Assembly (NCBI GenBank): GCA_026195255.1
Contig: JAPHSS010000015.1
Span: forward strand, 1-64,000
Direction: 5' to 3'
Length of the DNA stretch: 64,000 nucleotides
Source: Gammaproteobacteria bacterium
GTDB lineage: Bacteria; Pseudomonadota; Gammaproteobacteria; SZUA-229
Below the pieces are notes generated by a model. The model saw only the letters and a program-made list of their open reading frames with translations. It ran no database searches and was not told where the DNA came from. A program made the translations under genes and the position numbers. Shown piece by piece: positions 12,184 through 22,913 of this stretch. Position 1 is the stretch's first letter. Each line of letters starts with the position of its first letter.

Positions 12184-12612
12184 GTGATTCCAATTCTTCT
12201 TGTAATACATGTTTTACTGTCGTTGTTCATTATCGGCCTGATAATGCTGCAACGTGGTAAAGGTGCTGATGCTGGTGCTTCTTTAGGTGGCGGTGGTTCT
12301 TCGGGCTCGGTTTTTGGTGCTCGAGGTGCGGCTAACTTTTTAAGCCGTACAACGGCTGTTCTAGCAGCAGCTTTCTTTACTACCAGTTTAGCATTAGCGT
12401 ATTTCTCATCTAATATGCAAAGCGCTAGCAGTGTTGAAAGTGGTTCAGTATTAGAGCAGCCAGCAGCATTACCCGCAACAGATATGCCGTTACCATCTGA
12501 TGTGCCTGCAGCTGATATGCCGGCACCTGTAGAATCGGCGTCAGGTGATGATGTGCCCGCTTCTGAATCATCAACTACCTCCCCTGCTAGCGAAATACCC
12601 GCTGCAGAATAA
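12184..12612 (+). CDS. secG: Protein-export membrane protein SecG
   Basis: The small accessory subunit of the SecYEG translocon. 142 residues from a GTG start. TM1 is at about 3-22 (ILLVIHVLLSLFIIGLIML), then the conserved QRGKGADAGASLGGGGSSGSVFG loop and TM2 at about 55-74. The C-terminal 60 residues are a Pro/Ala/Ser/Glu-rich periplasmic or cytoplasmic tail of low complexity, longer than in E. coli (110 residues in total). It is cotranscribed with tpiA. A REP-like inverted repeat and a tRNA-Leu gene follow, matching the secG-leuU order of E. coli. Confidence 0.95.
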   Translation: MIPILLVIHVLLSLFIIGLIMLQRGKGADAGASLGGGGSSGSVFGARGAANFLSRTTAVLAAAFFTTSLALAYFSSNMQSASSVESGSVLEQPAALPATDMPLPSDVPAADMPAPVESASGDDVPASESSTTSPASEIPAAE

Positions 12613-12621
12613 TAGTTTTAT

Positions 12622-12683
12622 CGCGACTTACAGGTTTGTTCCTACCGTTAAGCCTCAAATGTAGGAGTAGTCTTAGAGTCGCG
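12622..12683. repeat. REP-like nested inverted repeat downstream of secG
   Basis: The outer arms CGCGACT (12622-12628) and AGTCGCG (12677-12683) enclose inner arms TCCTAC (12640-12645) and GTAGGA (12661-12666). The GTAGGA...CGCGA combination resembles REP/BIME-type elements common in gammaproteobacterial intergenic DNA. A TTTTT tract follows, so it may also end tpiA-secG transcripts. Confidence 0.5.
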
Positions 12684-12728
12684 TTTTTGTTTGTATAATA
12701 AAAAAGGTGTTGTGAGTGAGTTGAGACT

Positions 12729-12826
12729 GATTGCACTCAATGTGCAATCGCAGCGCGACGAACGCGCAACAGGATGTTGTGCTGGACATGCGTAAAGTTA
12801 AGAGAAGGCAGGACGCCCGAACGTCC
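12729..12826. other. Row of three short perfect hairpins before tRNA-Leu
   Basis: GATTGCAC/GTGCAATC (12729-12749), GCGCG/CGCGC (12753-12767) and GGACG/CGTCC (12811-12826) lie in a row. A TATAAT hexamer at 12694-12699 upstream could start a transcript through them into the tRNA. They could be part of a structured tRNA leader, an unrecognised small RNA, or repeat debris. I do not recognise a known RNA family. Confidence 0.4.
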
Positions 12827-12851
12827 GTGAAGACAATAAAGTATAAAACAC

Positions 12852-12937
12852 GCCGATGTGGTGAAATTGGTAGACACGCTACCTTGAGGGGGTAGTGAGC
12901 TTTGCTCGTGCTGGTTCGACTCCAGTCATCGGCACCA
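12852..12937 (+). tRNA. leuU: tRNA-Leu (GAG)
   Basis: 86 nt including an encoded CCA. The acceptor stem is GCCGATG/CATCGGC with discriminator A. The anticodon stem CTACC/GGTAG holds the loop TTGAGGG with anticodon GAG at 12886-12888. A long class II variable arm precedes the T-arm with GGTTCGACTCC. Position and anticodon match leuU after secG in E. coli. Confidence 0.97.
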
Positions 12938-13250
12938 TATATCAATTACAGGTGAATGAAATTATTGCAAATTTGTTCTTCTGTGATTTTGCTTTACTGA
13001 ATTTTTGTCTGTTATGACGGACTTATTTTTTAAATATAAAAAAATTATAAAATAATAATATACTAAATATTAATAGCTTTTTAGTTCAAAATTCAATTTA
13101 TTTTATTCAATAAACTTTACTAATAAATCCGACTTATAGTGAGATACACATAATATGTGATGACATGAGCATATTTATTGACTAAAGTCAGTGCTGCAAA
13201 CCATAACAAGTGTTTTGCCTCGTCATTATTGACTGTGAGAAAACAATAAA
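12938..13250. other. AT-rich nuo upstream region
   Basis: 313 bp between tRNA-Leu and nuoA. The first two thirds are extremely AT-rich and hold no gene. The likely nuo promoter lies near the 3' end. I see no clear operator palindrome apart from the short GACTAAAGTC at the -35 region. Confidence 0.55.
13178..13207 (+). promoter_or_regulatory. Candidate nuo operon promoter
   Basis: TTGACT (13178-13183), an 18-nt spacer, then CATAAC (13202-13207). The -35 is good and the -10 poor, and it lies about 44 bp upstream of the nuoA ATG. The -35 overlaps the short palindrome GACTAAAGTC. Confidence 0.35.
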
Positions 13251-13610
13251 ATGCTCGAAAATTACATACCCGTTCTAATTTTTATTGCTGTTGGTTTATT
13301 CGTTGGTGTCGCTATGATTGCGCTGGGCGGATTTATTCTTGCTCCTAGCAAACCTGATGAAGTAAAAAATTCCCCTTATGAATGCGGTTTCTCTGCATTT
13401 GAAGATGCACGTTTGAAATTTGATGTGCGCTTTTATCTAGTTGCAATTCTGTTTATTATTTTTGATCTGGAAATTGCATTTCTATTCCCCTGGGCTATTG
13501 TGCTTGAGGATATTGGAATATTCGGCATAGTAGCTATGGGAATATTTCTTGGAATACTGGTAATTGGATTTATATATGAGTGGAAAAAAGGGGCACTAGA
13601 GTGGGAATAG
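13251..13610 (+). CDS. nuoA: NADH-quinone oxidoreductase subunit A
   Basis: A small membrane subunit of respiratory complex I, at the junction between the peripheral arm and the membrane arm. The 119-residue protein has three predicted TM segments (about 8-28, 62-82, 88-110). The conserved stretches NSPYECGF and [23 protein letters not shown] are typical of NuoA/ND3. It is the first gene of a 14-gene operon in the canonical order. Its last codons overlap the nuoB start by 10 bases. Confidence 0.97.
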   Translation: MLENYIPVLIFIAVGLFVGVAMIALGGFILAPSKPDEVKNSPYECGFSAFEDARLKFDVRFYLVAILFIIFDLEIAFLFPWAIVLEDIGIFGIVAMGIFLGILVIGFIYEWKKGALEWE

Positions 13611-14083
13611 AAGGCATTCTGGACAAAGGTTTTGTAACCACGTCAGTTGATAGCGTTGTTAACTGGGCACGTACCGGTTCAATGTGGCCAATGACGTTTG
13701 GTTTGGCCTGTTGTGCGGTTGAAATGATGCAGGCAGGTGCCTCACGTTATGATCTTGATCGCTTCGGTATTATTTTCCGTGGTTCACCTCGGCAGTCCGA
13801 TGTAATGATCGTTGCCGGCACCTTAACCAATAAAATGGCGCCTGCGTTACGTAAAGTGTATGACCAGATGCCAGAACCACGTTGGGTTATCTCAATGGGC
13901 TCATGTGCTAACGGTGGTGGTTATTATCATTACTCCTATTCAGTGGTCAGGGGGTGCGACAGAATTGTTCCGGTAGATATTTATGTACCAGGTTGCCCAC
14001 CAACCGCTGAAGCACTGATTTATGGAATAATTCAACTGCAAAATAAAATTAAACGCACTTGCACTATTGCTCGACAGGCTTAA
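13601..14083 (+). CDS. nuoB: NADH-quinone oxidoreductase subunit B
   Basis: Carries the terminal 4Fe-4S cluster N2, which hands electrons to quinone. I chose the GTG at 13601, giving [15 protein letters not shown], the usual NuoB N terminus, with GGGG upstream. An in-frame GTG at 13580 would add seven residues. 160 residues. The cluster ligands are the tandem Cys pair in [10 protein letters not shown], the Cys in MGSCANGGG, and the Cys in [10 protein letters not shown]. The stop codon overlaps the nuoC start (TAATG). Confidence 0.96.
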   Translation: MGIEGILDKGFVTTSVDSVVNWARTGSMWPMTFGLACCAVEMMQAGASRYDLDRFGIIFRGSPRQSDVMIVAGTLTNKMAPALRKVYDQMPEPRWVISMGSCANGGGYYHYSYSVVRGCDRIVPVDIYVPGCPPTAEALIYGIIQLQNKIKRTCTIARQA

Positions 14084-14808
14084 TGAATATGACGGCAATT
14101 GAAAAACTATCAGAGCAGCTTGATCAGGTTTTTACTTCTAAATTACAAAGTAAGAAACTAGAGCTGGGTGAGATCACTATTGAAGTAAGCACGGATGATT
14201 ATTTAACTGTTTGTAAACAACTGCATGATAATGAGTCTTTTGCTTTTGAAATTCTGATCGATTTATGCGGTATAGATTATTCCGCTTATGGTCAGGATGA
14301 GTGGAAAACAGATGCTTCTGCGAATGGTTTCAGTCGGGGTGTAGAGAGTGCTCAGCATGGCCGTTTAAAATTTGGTGATGAGTTGCCCGAAAACGAAAAT
14401 AGCGGCAAACGTTTCGCGGTTATAGTTCATTTATTATCAATTAAAAATAATCAACGATTACGCGTTCGAGTATTTGCTGAAGATGATGCGTACCCCGTTG
14501 TTAAATCAGTAGTTGATATCTGGAATGGTGTTAACTGGTTTGAGCGTGAGGCGTTTGATTTATTTGGTATCCATTTTGATGGGCACCCTGATCTGCGACG
14601 CATCCTCACCGATTACGGTTTTGTGGGGCATCCTTTTAGAAAAGATTTTCCTTTGTCGGGTAATGTTGAAATGCGTTATGACGAAGAGCAAAAACGTGTT
14701 GTATATGAGCCGGTTAGTATTGAACCTCGTGTACTGGTTCCTCGTGTCATCAGAGAAAATAAGAAACGTCAAAACCTGTCTGCTAATGAACTGGAAAGTG
14801 AAGATTAA
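14083..14808 (+). CDS. nuoC: NADH-quinone oxidoreductase subunit C
   Basis: The 30-kDa subunit of the peripheral arm of complex I. 241 residues from the ATG at 14083, which overlaps the nuoB stop; an ATG two codons later is also possible. The 30-kDa signature is in the C-terminal half: [22 protein letters not shown] and [13 protein letters not shown] hydrophilic stretch of about 45 residues (about 75-120) precedes the core strand and may be lineage-specific. It is separate from nuoD, unlike the fused nuoCD of E. coli. Confidence 0.96.
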   Translation: MNMTAIEKLSEQLDQVFTSKLQSKKLELGEITIEVSTDDYLTVCKQLHDNESFAFEILIDLCGIDYSAYGQDEWKTDASANGFSRGVESAQHGRLKFGDELPENENSGKRFAVIVHLLSIKNNQRLRVRVFAEDDAYPVVKSVVDIWNGVNWFEREAFDLFGIHFDGHPDLRRILTDYGFVGHPFRKDFPLSGNVEMRYDEEQKRVVYEPVSIEPRVLVPRVIRENKKRQNLSANELESED

Positions 14809-14810
14809 AC

Positions 14811-16064
14811 ATGCCTGAAATTCGTAACTATACATTGAATTTTGGCCCTCAGCATCCAGCAGCCCATGGCGTATTACGTTTGATACTGGAAATGGATGGA
14901 GAGGTTATTCAGCGCGCAGACCCGCATATTGGTTTGTTGCATCGAGCAACGGAAAAGCTGGCTGAGTCAAAACCTTATAATCAGAGCATCGGTTATATGG
15001 ATCGTCTTGATTATGTTTCCATGATGTGTAATGAACATGGTTATATTTTAGCGTTAGAAAAATTACTCGGTGTAGAGGTGCCTGAGCGTGCGCAATATAT
15101 TCGCGTTATGTTTGATGAAATTACCCGTCTTTTAAATCATTTGTTATGGATTGGCGCTCATGGTTTAGATGTGGGGGCGATGACAATGTTTTTATACGCT
15201 TTTCGTGAACGTGAAGATTTAATGGATGTATACGAAGCGGTTTCTGGGGCACGTTTACATGCTACTTATTATCGTCCGGGTGGAGTCGCGCGTGACCTGC
15301 CTGATTCAATGCCTCAATACAAAGCATCTAAATGGCACAGTCAGAAAGAAGTTAATAGGTTAAATGATACCCGTAGCGGTTCATTGCTTGATTTTATTGA
15401 AGACTTTACAACGCGTTTTCCAACTTATGTAGATGAGTATGAAACGCTATTAACCGATAATCGAATCTGGAAGCAACGTTTAGTTGATATTGCGATTGTT
15501 TCACCCGAGCGTGCCATGCAATTAGGTTTTACGGGGCCAATGTTACGTGGTTCTGGTGTTGAGTGGGATTTACGAAAAAAACAGCCTTATGCTGCCTACG
15601 ATAAAATGGATTTCGATATCCCTGTGGGTACTAATGGTGATTCTTATGATCGTTATCTGGTGCGCATGGAAGAAATGCGACAGTCCAATAGAATTATCAG
15701 GCAATGCGTAGACTGGTTAAGAGTAAACCCCGGTCCGATACTGGCACAGGATCATAAAGTAACGCCACCCACCCGTAAAGAAATGAAAGGTGATATGGAA
15801 TCGTTGATTCATCACTTTAAATTATTTACTGAAGGTTTCTGTTTGCCAGAAGGCGAAGCTTATGGCGCAGTTGAACACCCTAAGGGGGAGTTTGGCGTTT
15901 ATTTAAATTCAGATGGTGCGAATAAACCTTACCGATTAAAAATTCGAGCTCCGGGTTTTGCGCATTTATCAGCATTAGATGAAATGACCCGCGGACACAT
16001 GTTATCTGATGTGGTTGCGGTAATTGGAACACAAGATATTGTATTTGGTGAAATAGACCGATGA
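14811..16064 (+). CDS. nuoD: NADH-quinone oxidoreductase subunit D
   Basis: The 49-kDa subunit lining the quinone site with NuoB. 417 residues, the full family length. The N terminus carries [22 protein letters not shown] with the conserved His pair at the quinone headgroup, then [10 protein letters not shown] and the C-terminal [12 protein letters not shown]. No metal ligands are expected in this relative of NiFe-hydrogenase large subunits. It starts two bases after nuoC and its stop overlaps nuoE (ATGA). Confidence 0.98.
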   Translation: MPEIRNYTLNFGPQHPAAHGVLRLILEMDGEVIQRADPHIGLLHRATEKLAESKPYNQSIGYMDRLDYVSMMCNEHGYILALEKLLGVEVPERAQYIRVMFDEITRLLNHLLWIGAHGLDVGAMTMFLYAFREREDLMDVYEAVSGARLHATYYRPGGVARDLPDSMPQYKASKWHSQKEVNRLNDTRSGSLLDFIEDFTTRFPTYVDEYETLLTDNRIWKQRLVDIAIVSPERAMQLGFTGPMLRGSGVEWDLRKKQPYAAYDKMDFDIPVGTNGDSYDRYLVRMEEMRQSNRIIRQCVDWLRVNPGPILAQDHKVTPPTRKEMKGDMESLIHHFKLFTEGFCLPEGEAYGAVEHPKGEFGVYLNSDGANKPYRLKIRAPGFAHLSALDEMTRGHMLSDVVAVIGTQDIVFGEIDR

Positions 16065-16555
16065 GTACAGACGAACAAATTTTATCAGCGCATACATTAG
16101 AAGAAATTGCCGAGTGGGAATCTCGTTATCCGCCTGAGCATAAAAAATCTGCATTGCTGGCTGCTTTGACTGCGGCGCAACATCAAAATAAAGGTTTTTT
16201 AACTGTACCAATAATGGATGCGGTGGCTAAAAGATTAGAGCTGTCAAAAATAGAAGTTTATGAAGTAGCTAGCTTCTATTCCATGTATGAATTAAACCCG
16301 GTTGGTAGAAATAATGTAGCAGTCTGTACCAATGTCTGCTGCATGCTGATGGGTTCGGATACGATTGTAAATCACCTTGAGAAAAAGCTGGGTATTAAAT
16401 TAGGTGAAAGCACAGACGACGGCCGTATCTATTTAAAAGTTGAAGAGGAATGTCTTGCAGCTTGTGCCGGTGGCCCAATGATGCAGGTTAATCATAAATA
16501 TTACACTGAGCTCACTATTGATAAAGTAGATGAGATCATAGACGGGCTGGACTAG
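16061..16555 (+). CDS. nuoE: NADH-quinone oxidoreductase subunit E
   Basis: A thioredoxin-like 2Fe-2S subunit (cluster N1a) that works with NuoF at the NADH entry site. The 164-residue protein starts in an ATGA overlap with nuoD. An N-terminal helical bundle is followed by the cluster ligands in [13 protein letters not shown] (first and second Cys) and [11 protein letters not shown] (third and fourth). Length and motif spacing are ordinary. Confidence 0.97.
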   Translation: MSTDEQILSAHTLEEIAEWESRYPPEHKKSALLAALTAAQHQNKGFLTVPIMDAVAKRLELSKIEVYEVASFYSMYELNPVGRNNVAVCTNVCCMLMGSDTIVNHLEKKLGIKLGESTDDGRIYLKVEEECLAACAGGPMMQVNHKYYTELTIDKVDEIIDGLD

Positions 16556-16571
16556 ATTATGGTGATTGGGC

Positions 16572-17861
16572 ATGGCTAACGAAGTTTGCTACGCAACGCT
16601 GCAATTTGAAAGCGAGCAATGGTCCTATGAAAACTATCTAAAGGTAGGCGGTTATCAGGCATGGAATAAAATCCTCAAGGAAAAACTGTCACCTGAAGAT
16701 GTTATTGAAATTGTAAAAGCTTCGGGTTTGCGTGGTCGTGGTGGCGCAGGTTTTCCTACCGGTTTGAAATGGAGCTTTATGCCGCGTAATGCACCGGTGC
16801 AAAAATATATTGTGTGCAATTCAGATGAATCTGAACCGGGTACCTGCAAAGATAGAGATATTTTACGATTCAACCCCCATGCCCTGGTTGAAGGTATGCT
16901 TATTGCGGGTTATTGCATTGGCGCCACGGTTGGTTACAACTATATGCGCGGCGAGTTTATGGATGAGGTTTACGATCGCTTTTCAGATGCCGTTAAAGAA
17001 GCCTATGAGCATGGCTACCTGGGAAAAAACATTAATGGTTCAGGTGTGGATTTTGATTTGTATCCAACACTGGGTGCAGGTGCTTATATTTGTGGAGAAG
17101 AAACTGCCTTATTAGAATCATTAGAAGGTAAAAAAGGTCAGCCAAGATTCAAACCGCCATTCCCGGCTAATGTCGGCTTGTATGGTAAACCGACAACCAT
17201 AAATAACACTGAATCATTAGCGTCTGTGCCAAGCATTGTGCGTGAAGGTGCTGAGTGGTTTAAGGCTTTTGGCGTTGAAAATTCCGGTGGGACTAAATGT
17301 TTTTCTGTTTCCGGACATGTGCAAAAACCCGGTAACTTCGAAGTTAATATGGGGCTGCCATTTAAAGAATTATTAGAGCTTGCCGGTGGCGTTACCGAGG
17401 GGCGACAGTTAAAAGCGGTTATCCCCGGCGGTTCTTCGGTGCCTGTTGTGCCGGCAGAAATTATGCTTGAAGCCAATATGGATTACGACTCAATTACTAA
17501 AGCGGGTTCTATGTTAGGTTCCGGTGCGTTAATCATAATGGATGACAGTACTGACATGGTAAAAGTGCTGCAACGTTTATCACGCTTTTATTTTTCTGAG
17601 TCCTGTGGTCAATGCACACCTTGTCGTGAAGGTACAGGCTGGTTGTATCGAATGCTGACGCGTATTGTTGAAGGCAAGGGTGAACTAGAAGATTTAGATC
17701 GACTAGACGATGTTGCTGCAAAAATTGAAGGCCGTACCATTTGTGCATTGGGTGATGCTGCCGCTATGCCGGTAAGAAGTTTTATTAAACACTACCGAGA
17801 AGAATTCGAACACTACATTGAACACAAGTGTTCCATGGTTGATGGTGGAGCAGGTAAATAA
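16572..17861 (+). CDS. nuoF: NADH-quinone oxidoreductase subunit F
   Basis: Binds NADH and FMN and carries 4Fe-4S cluster N3; electrons enter complex I here. I use the ATG at 16572 (429 residues); a TTG two codons upstream is possible. The nucleotide loop [16 protein letters not shown] is at about 59-74. The FMN site segment [14 protein letters not shown] and [15 protein letters not shown] follow. The cluster ligands are in [13 protein letters not shown] plus a distal Cys in [10 protein letters not shown]. The stop overlaps the nuoG ATG (TAATG). Confidence 0.98.
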   Translation: MANEVCYATLQFESEQWSYENYLKVGGYQAWNKILKEKLSPEDVIEIVKASGLRGRGGAGFPTGLKWSFMPRNAPVQKYIVCNSDESEPGTCKDRDILRFNPHALVEGMLIAGYCIGATVGYNYMRGEFMDEVYDRFSDAVKEAYEHGYLGKNINGSGVDFDLYPTLGAGAYICGEETALLESLEGKKGQPRFKPPFPANVGLYGKPTTINNTESLASVPSIVREGAEWFKAFGVENSGGTKCFSVSGHVQKPGNFEVNMGLPFKELLELAGGVTEGRQLKAVIPGGSSVPVVPAEIMLEANMDYDSITKAGSMLGSGALIIMDDSTDMVKVLQRLSRFYFSESCGQCTPCREGTGWLYRMLTRIVEGKGELEDLDRLDDVAAKIEGRTICALGDAAAMPVRSFIKHYREEFEHYIEHKCSMVDGGAGK

Positions 17862-20233
17862 TGTCAGAAGATATCGTAACATTTACCGTTGATGATATTG
17901 AGTTAACGGCACCGAAAGGTTCGATGTTAATCCAGGCAACGGATAAAGCGGGTATTCATATTCCGCGGTTTTGTTATCACGAAAAACTCTCAGTAGCCGC
18001 TAACTGTCGTATGTGCCTGGTTGATGTTGAAAAAGCACCAAAACCTATGCCGGCTTGTGCCACGCCAATTATGGAAGGCATGATTGTTCATACACAATCG
18101 GCTAAAGCGGTAGAAGCACAAAAATCAGTAATGGAATTTTTATTGATTAATCATCCGTTAGACTGCCCTATTTGTGATCAGGGCGGTGAATGTGAGTTAC
18201 AGGATTTATCTGTAGCTTACGGCGGTGATCATTCGCAATATACAGATGTTAAACGTGTTGTGTTTGATAAAGATATTGGGCCGTTAATTCAAACAGAATT
18301 AACGCGTTGTATTCAATGTACTCGATGTGTGCGTTTTGGTGAAGAAATAGCAGGCATGCGTGAACTGGGTATGACTGATCGTGGAGATCGTGCGGTAATT
18401 GGTACGTTTATATCCAAGAGTGTTGACTCAGAAATGTCTGGCAACGTAATTGATATTTGTCCGGTCGGCGCATTAACTGCAAAACCATCAAGGTACAGCG
18501 GTCGTTCATGGGAAATGTTGCAACATGCAGCCGTATCCCCGCATGATTCAGTGGGTTCAAATTTATTTCTGCATACTCTCGATGGTAAAGTGAATCGTGT
18601 CGTGCCTCGTGCAAACGAATCCATTAACGAAGTATGGATTTCAGACCGTGATCGTTTTAGTTATCAGGGGTTGCACTCTGACGATCGTGCTATCCAGCCT
18701 ATGATGAAGTTAAATGGTGAATGGATAGAAACAGACTGGAATACGGCACTCAAATATGCCGTTGATGGTTTACAGGCGGTTATTAAAGAAAACTCAGCTG
18801 ATGAGCTGGCTTGTTGGATGTCTCCAAATGCAACCGTAGAAGAACAATTTTTAGCGCAAAAACTAATGCGTGGTCTAGGTAGTAATAATATTGACCACCG
18901 TTTAAGACAAACAGATTTTACCGATCAGGATTTTGCACCAGTGATGCCCTGGATTAGTAATAATATAGAGTCTATCGAGCGTTTGGAAGCCGTTTTATTA
19001 GTGGGTTCTCATGTGCGTAAAGAGCAGCCTCTTATAGCTCATCGTTTTATAAAAGCCTCACGGCATCATCAGGTTAAAATTTCTGCGGTTAACCCACGTA
19101 AATTCAATTGGCGTTTTAAAATCAGCAATGAATTAATATCCTCGGCTGAAGGTATGGTTGAAAACCTCGCGGCAATTGCTAAAGCGGCTGGTGCGGAGCA
19201 GGTAAATGTATCTGAACTTATTAACAGTTCTACTGTTGATGAAAGCCATAAAGCCATTGCTGAAGAATTAAAAACCGCAGGTGGCGCAGCGACTATTTTC
19301 ATTGGAAATATTGCTGTACAACATCCGCAGTTTTCAACGTTACGAGCTTTAAGTCATGCAATAGCAAAACAAACGGGCGCAACCCTGGCTTACTTGCCAG
19401 AAGCGGCAAATGTGGCTGGTGCCTGGTTAGCGGGAAGTGTTCCGCATCGTTTTGCGGGTGGATCAAAAGCTAACTCTGCAGGTGCTAATATCGCAGAGAT
19501 GGTGGCTTCCCCAAAGAAAGCCTTAATCATGTTTAATATAGAACCAGAGTTTGATGTCGCCAACCCGGCTAAAGCGATGGATGCAGTTGATGCTGCTGAT
19601 TTCAAAGTTGTCATAAATAACTATGCCAGCGAAGCCATGAAAGATTATGCAGATGTGATTTTGCCTCTGGCCGCGTTTAGTGAAACTTCAGGTACTTATG
19701 TTAATGCTGAGGGTTTCTGGCAAAGTTTTAAAGGTGCTACCTCTGCTTTAGGTGAGTCGCGACCTGGCTGGAAAATTTTACGGGTGCTTGCGAACTTAAT
19801 GGAAGTTGATGGTTTTGAATACATGTCATCAGAAGAAGTGCGTAATGAAGTGAAAGAGCAATGCCGCGATATTCAGTTAGATAATACTCTGGCTGGAGAT
19901 TCGCCAGTTGCCGATATTCCAGAAACGAGTGGTTTACAGCGTGTTGGAGCTGTTCCGTTATATGCAGTAGATTCACTGGTTAGGCGTTCGACTCCATTAC
20001 AACTGACGAAAGATGCAGATCAAAATTATGTGGCAATTAATTCTGTGTTGGCTGCCAGGTTAAAACTTGAAGAAGGTGACAGGGTATCAGTTACTCAGTC
20101 TGGCCATAGTGAACTGACGGATATTAAAATTGATGATGCAATAGCGGATGATTGTGTCTGGATAGCTGCATCTGAGGAGTTAAGTATTCAAATGGGTACG
20201 ACCTATTCACCGATTGAGTTGGAGAAAGCCTGA
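17861..20233 (+). CDS. nuoG: NADH-quinone oxidoreductase subunit G
   Basis: The 75-kDa iron-sulfur subunit, a relative of molybdopterin oxidoreductases without the cofactor. 790 residues. The N-terminal 2Fe-2S ferredoxin domain has [19 protein letters not shown] and a fourth Cys in PACATP. It is followed by the His/Cys-ligated N5 region [18 protein letters not shown] and the 4Fe-4S motif [14 protein letters not shown] with ICPVGAL. The remaining 560 residues are the degenerate molybdopterin-type domain. nuoH follows after two bases. Confidence 0.97.
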   Translation: MSEDIVTFTVDDIELTAPKGSMLIQATDKAGIHIPRFCYHEKLSVAANCRMCLVDVEKAPKPMPACATPIMEGMIVHTQSAKAVEAQKSVMEFLLINHPLDCPICDQGGECELQDLSVAYGGDHSQYTDVKRVVFDKDIGPLIQTELTRCIQCTRCVRFGEEIAGMRELGMTDRGDRAVIGTFISKSVDSEMSGNVIDICPVGALTAKPSRYSGRSWEMLQHAAVSPHDSVGSNLFLHTLDGKVNRVVPRANESINEVWISDRDRFSYQGLHSDDRAIQPMMKLNGEWIETDWNTALKYAVDGLQAVIKENSADELACWMSPNATVEEQFLAQKLMRGLGSNNIDHRLRQTDFTDQDFAPVMPWISNNIESIERLEAVLLVGSHVRKEQPLIAHRFIKASRHHQVKISAVNPRKFNWRFKISNELISSAEGMVENLAAIAKAAGAEQVNVSELINSSTVDESHKAIAEELKTAGGAATIFIGNIAVQHPQFSTLRALSHAIAKQTGATLAYLPEAANVAGAWLAGSVPHRFAGGSKANSAGANIAEMVASPKKALIMFNIEPEFDVANPAKAMDAVDAADFKVVINNYASEAMKDYADVILPLAAFSETSGTYVNAEGFWQSFKGATSALGESRPGWKILRVLANLMEVDGFEYMSSEEVRNEVKEQCRDIQLDNTLAGDSPVADIPETSGLQRVGAVPLYAVDSLVRRSTPLQLTKDADQNYVAINSVLAARLKLEEGDRVSVTQSGHSELTDIKIDDAIADDCVWIAASEELSIQMGTTYSPIELEKA

Positions 20234-20235
20234 TT

Positions 20236-21333
20236 ATGGAATGGTTATTCTCATTAGCGCCTGATTTTATGGTTGATTTCTGGAACTGGTTACCTCAGTG
20301 GATACAGGTATTAGCTGAGAACCTGTTATACATTGTTTTAATTATGGTTCCACTGATGTTGTGTGTTGCTTATGTAACCTATGCAGAAAGAAAAATAATC
20401 GGTTATATGCAAGTTCGTTTAGGCCCCAATAGAGTAGGGCCCAAGGGCTGGTTACAACCAATAGCTGATGCTATAAAACTAATGTTTAAAGAAGTTATTG
20501 TTCCGACAAACTCGAACAAATTTCTATTTTTATTTGCGCCCATCCTAACGCTTGGTCCAGCTTTGGCTGCCTGGGCCGTTATTCCCTTTTTCGAAGGTGT
20601 GCAATTATCAAACCTGAATGCAGGTTTGTTATATATTCTGGCACTCACTTCAATGGGTGTTTATGGTGTGATTATTGCCGGTTGGGCATCGAACTCAAAA
20701 TACGCAATTCTGGGCGCGCTCAGATCTGCTGCACAGGTTGTGGCATATGAAATTGCCATGGGTTTCGCCCTGGTAGGTGTATTAATGGCCAGTGGCAGTT
20801 TAAATCTGGGTGATATTATTGCTCGTCAGGAAGGCGGCTTTATGAGCTGGTTCTGGCTGCCATTATTACCTTTACTTGCTGTTTATTTTATATCGGGTGT
20901 TGCAGAAACTAACCGTGCGCCTTTCGATGTTGCTGAAGGTGAGTCAGAAATTGTAGCGGGTTTCCATGTGGATTATTCCGGTATGGCCTTCGCTGTATTC
21001 TTTCTTGCGGAATACGCCAATATAATATTGATTGCAGCCCTCACATCACTGATGTTTTTCGGTGGCTGGATGTCACCTTTTGGCTCTATGGCAGATCATG
21101 CTCTATTAGGTGATGGCACACACTGGTTTATTTTAAAAACCATGTTCTTTATTTATATGTTCCTCTGGTTCCGGGCTACCTTTCCAAGATATCGTTATGA
21201 TCAAATTATGCGTCTGGGCTGGAAAGTGTTTATTCCTGTAACAATTGTCTGGTTAGTTGTTGAAGCTGTAATGGTTGTAATGCAAGTTGGCCCATGGGCT
21301 GTAGATACGGCAGCAAGTGTGGCGGGAGCATAA
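20236..21333 (+). CDS. nuoH: NADH-quinone oxidoreductase subunit H
   Basis: A membrane subunit joining the peripheral arm to the proton pumps and forming much of the quinone chamber. 365 residues, with about eight TM helices. Conserved sequences are [22 protein letters not shown] (loop 1), the [16 protein letters not shown] amphipathic segment, and [16 protein letters not shown] in loop 5 with the acidic residues of the E-channel. The C-terminal [16 protein letters not shown] is also typical. It starts two bases after nuoG. Confidence 0.97.
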   Translation: MEWLFSLAPDFMVDFWNWLPQWIQVLAENLLYIVLIMVPLMLCVAYVTYAERKIIGYMQVRLGPNRVGPKGWLQPIADAIKLMFKEVIVPTNSNKFLFLFAPILTLGPALAAWAVIPFFEGVQLSNLNAGLLYILALTSMGVYGVIIAGWASNSKYAILGALRSAAQVVAYEIAMGFALVGVLMASGSLNLGDIIARQEGGFMSWFWLPLLPLLAVYFISGVAETNRAPFDVAEGESEIVAGFHVDYSGMAFAVFFLAEYANIILIAALTSLMFFGGWMSPFGSMADHALLGDGTHWFILKTMFFIYMFLWFRATFPRYRYDQIMRLGWKVFIPVTIVWLVVEAVMVVMQVGPWAVDTAASVAGA

Positions 21334-21336
21334 AAA

Positions 21337-21831
21337 ATGACAATGAGAACGATTAAATATTATCTGAAAAGCTTTTTATTTCTGGAGTTGATTAAAGGTT
21401 TGATGGTAACGGGTGGTTACCTCTTTAAAAGAAAGATTACCCTGCAATACCCGGAACAAAAAACACCAATTTCCCCTCGTTTTAGAGGCTTACATGCGCA
21501 ACGACGTTACGCAAATGGTGAAGAGCGCTGCATAGCATGTAAGTTATGTGAGGCGGTGTGTCCCGCATTGGCAATTACTATAGACGTTGAAGAGCGTGAT
21601 GATGGAACACGGCGTACATCTAAATACGATATTGATTTGTTTAAATGTATTTACTGTGGGTTTTGTGAAGAAGCCTGCCCCGTTGATGCAATTGTAGAAA
21701 CAGATGTTTTTGAATACCACTTTGAAAACCGTGGTGAAAACATTATGACAAAAGACAAGCTGCTAGCTGTTGGGGATAAATATGAAGAATCAATAGCTGC
21801 AAATCGCGCAGCAGACGCTCCCTACAGATAA
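21337..21831 (+). CDS. nuoI: NADH-quinone oxidoreductase subunit I
   Basis: Carries 4Fe-4S clusters N6a and N6b, which relay electrons from NuoG to NuoB. 164 residues (162 if the second ATG at 21343 is used). Two ferredoxin motifs are seen: [12 protein letters not shown] (about residues 66-77) and [12 protein letters not shown]. An N-terminal amphipathic segment anchors it to the membrane arm. An unusual 155-bp gap with a repeat fragment follows, whereas the other nuo genes are mostly contiguous. Confidence 0.97.
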   Translation: MTMRTIKYYLKSFLFLELIKGLMVTGGYLFKRKITLQYPEQKTPISPRFRGLHAQRRYANGEERCIACKLCEAVCPALAITIDVEERDDGTRRTSKYDIDLFKCIYCGFCEEACPVDAIVETDVFEYHFENRGENIMTKDKLLAVGDKYEESIAANRAADAPYR

Positions 21832-21923
21832 TGTAGGTTCGAATTTATACGAGTGGTCAAGATTTTTAATATTGTAATTTGCATATGAACTGGCACCAAC
21901 AAAGAAAGAATTAATAGAAAATA

Positions 21924-21952
21924 ATTTGCGTTTATTCGTGTGTATTTGCGGA
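21924..21952. repeat. Degenerate end of GxxExxY-type inverted repeat in nuoI-nuoJ gap
   Basis: The segment ATTTGCGTTTATTCGTGT matches 15 of 18 positions of ATTTGTGTTCATTCGCGT, which is part of the right terminal repeat of the carA-carB element. Only one end is visible and no gene remains. It is probably a remnant that widened the nuoI-nuoJ spacer to 155 bp. Confidence 0.45.
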
Positions 21953-21986
21953 CAAACTGCTTTTAATACTTAAGTGGAATTAACAC

Positions 21987-22607
21987 ATGACATTTTTTGA
22001 AGTCGTCTTTTATGCTTTTTCTACCTTAATGGTAGTCGCTGCGTTGGGCGTAGTTAGTGCACGGAATCCTGTACATTCAGTGCTTTTTCTGGTGCTTACA
22101 TTCTTTGCAAGTTCAGCTATCTGGTTGTTGCTGGAAGCTGAGTTTTTAGCTATTACGCTGGTACTGGTTTATGTTGGCGCAGTAATGGTGTTGTTCCTGT
22201 TCGTTGTTATGATGCTGGATATTAATGTAACCCGCATGCGCGAAGGTTTAATGCGTTATGCACCGTTTGGGATAGCTATTGCAATTTTATTAATTGTGCA
22301 AATGGTAATGGTTGTTGGCCCGGAGCATTTTGGTTTACAGGCATTCCCTGTGCCTGAATCTCATGCGGCAGACTATAGTAATACTAAAGAGCTGGGTCGA
22401 GTTCTTTATACTGACTATGTATATGCGTTTGAGCTCGCCTCAGTGATTCTGTTAGTTGCGATTGTTGCGGCAATTACATTAACAATGCGTCGTCGTCCTA
22501 ATACCCGTTATCAAAAGCCGAGCGCCCAAATGAAAGTATTAAAAGAAGATCGTTTGCGGATTATAAAAATGAAGTCGGAAACTATTGAGCCGGAGAATAA
22601 GCAGTGA
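21987..22607 (+). CDS. nuoJ: NADH-quinone oxidoreductase subunit J
   Basis: A membrane-arm subunit next to NuoK and NuoA. 206 residues with five predicted TM helices. The conserved [51 protein letters not shown] region is split over TM2 and TM3, and TM3 is the helix with the pi-bulge in structures of the family. The C terminus is a positively charged tail. The stop overlaps the nuoK GTG by four bases. Confidence 0.96.
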   Translation: MTFFEVVFYAFSTLMVVAALGVVSARNPVHSVLFLVLTFFASSAIWLLLEAEFLAITLVLVYVGAVMVLFLFVVMMLDINVTRMREGLMRYAPFGIAIAILLIVQMVMVVGPEHFGLQAFPVPESHAADYSNTKELGRVLYTDYVYAFELASVILLVAIVAAITLTMRRRPNTRYQKPSAQMKVLKEDRLRIIKMKSETIEPENKQ

Positions 22608-22909
22608 TCCCTTTATCTAGTTACCTCATTCTTGGCGCGATACTTTTCTCAATTAGTATTGCGGGTATATTTATTAACCGGAAGAACGTCATCGTGCTTC
22701 TAATGTGCATCGAATTAATGTTGCTCGCGGTTAATATTAACTTTATCGCTTTCTCGCATTTTTTAGGCGATACGGCAGGTCAGGTATTTGTTTTCTTTAT
22801 TCTCACTGTAGCAGCAGCTGAAGCAGCCATTGGTCTTGCGATTCTCGTCGTCGTATTCCGTAATCGACAGACAATCAATGTGTCTGAACTGAATACGCTT
22901 AAGGGTTAG
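22604..22909 (+). CDS. nuoK: NADH-quinone oxidoreductase subunit K
   Basis: A 101-residue membrane subunit with three TM helices, an MrpC-like relative. The GTG start overlaps nuoJ. The two membrane glutamates of the proton path are visible, one in [12 protein letters not shown] and one in [13 protein letters not shown]. Length matches the family (about 100). Confidence 0.97.
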   Translation: MIPLSSYLILGAILFSISIAGIFINRKNVIVLLMCIELMLLAVNINFIAFSHFLGDTAGQVFVFFILTVAAAEAAIGLAILVVVFRNRQTINVSELNTLKG

Positions 22910-22913
22910 AAAG

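Noticed and set aside
12673-12945. 90-residue minus-strand ORF across the tRNA-Leu gene
   Set aside because: It is antisense to a clear tRNA and its N-terminal part is simply the tRNA complement; such ORFs are common artefacts.
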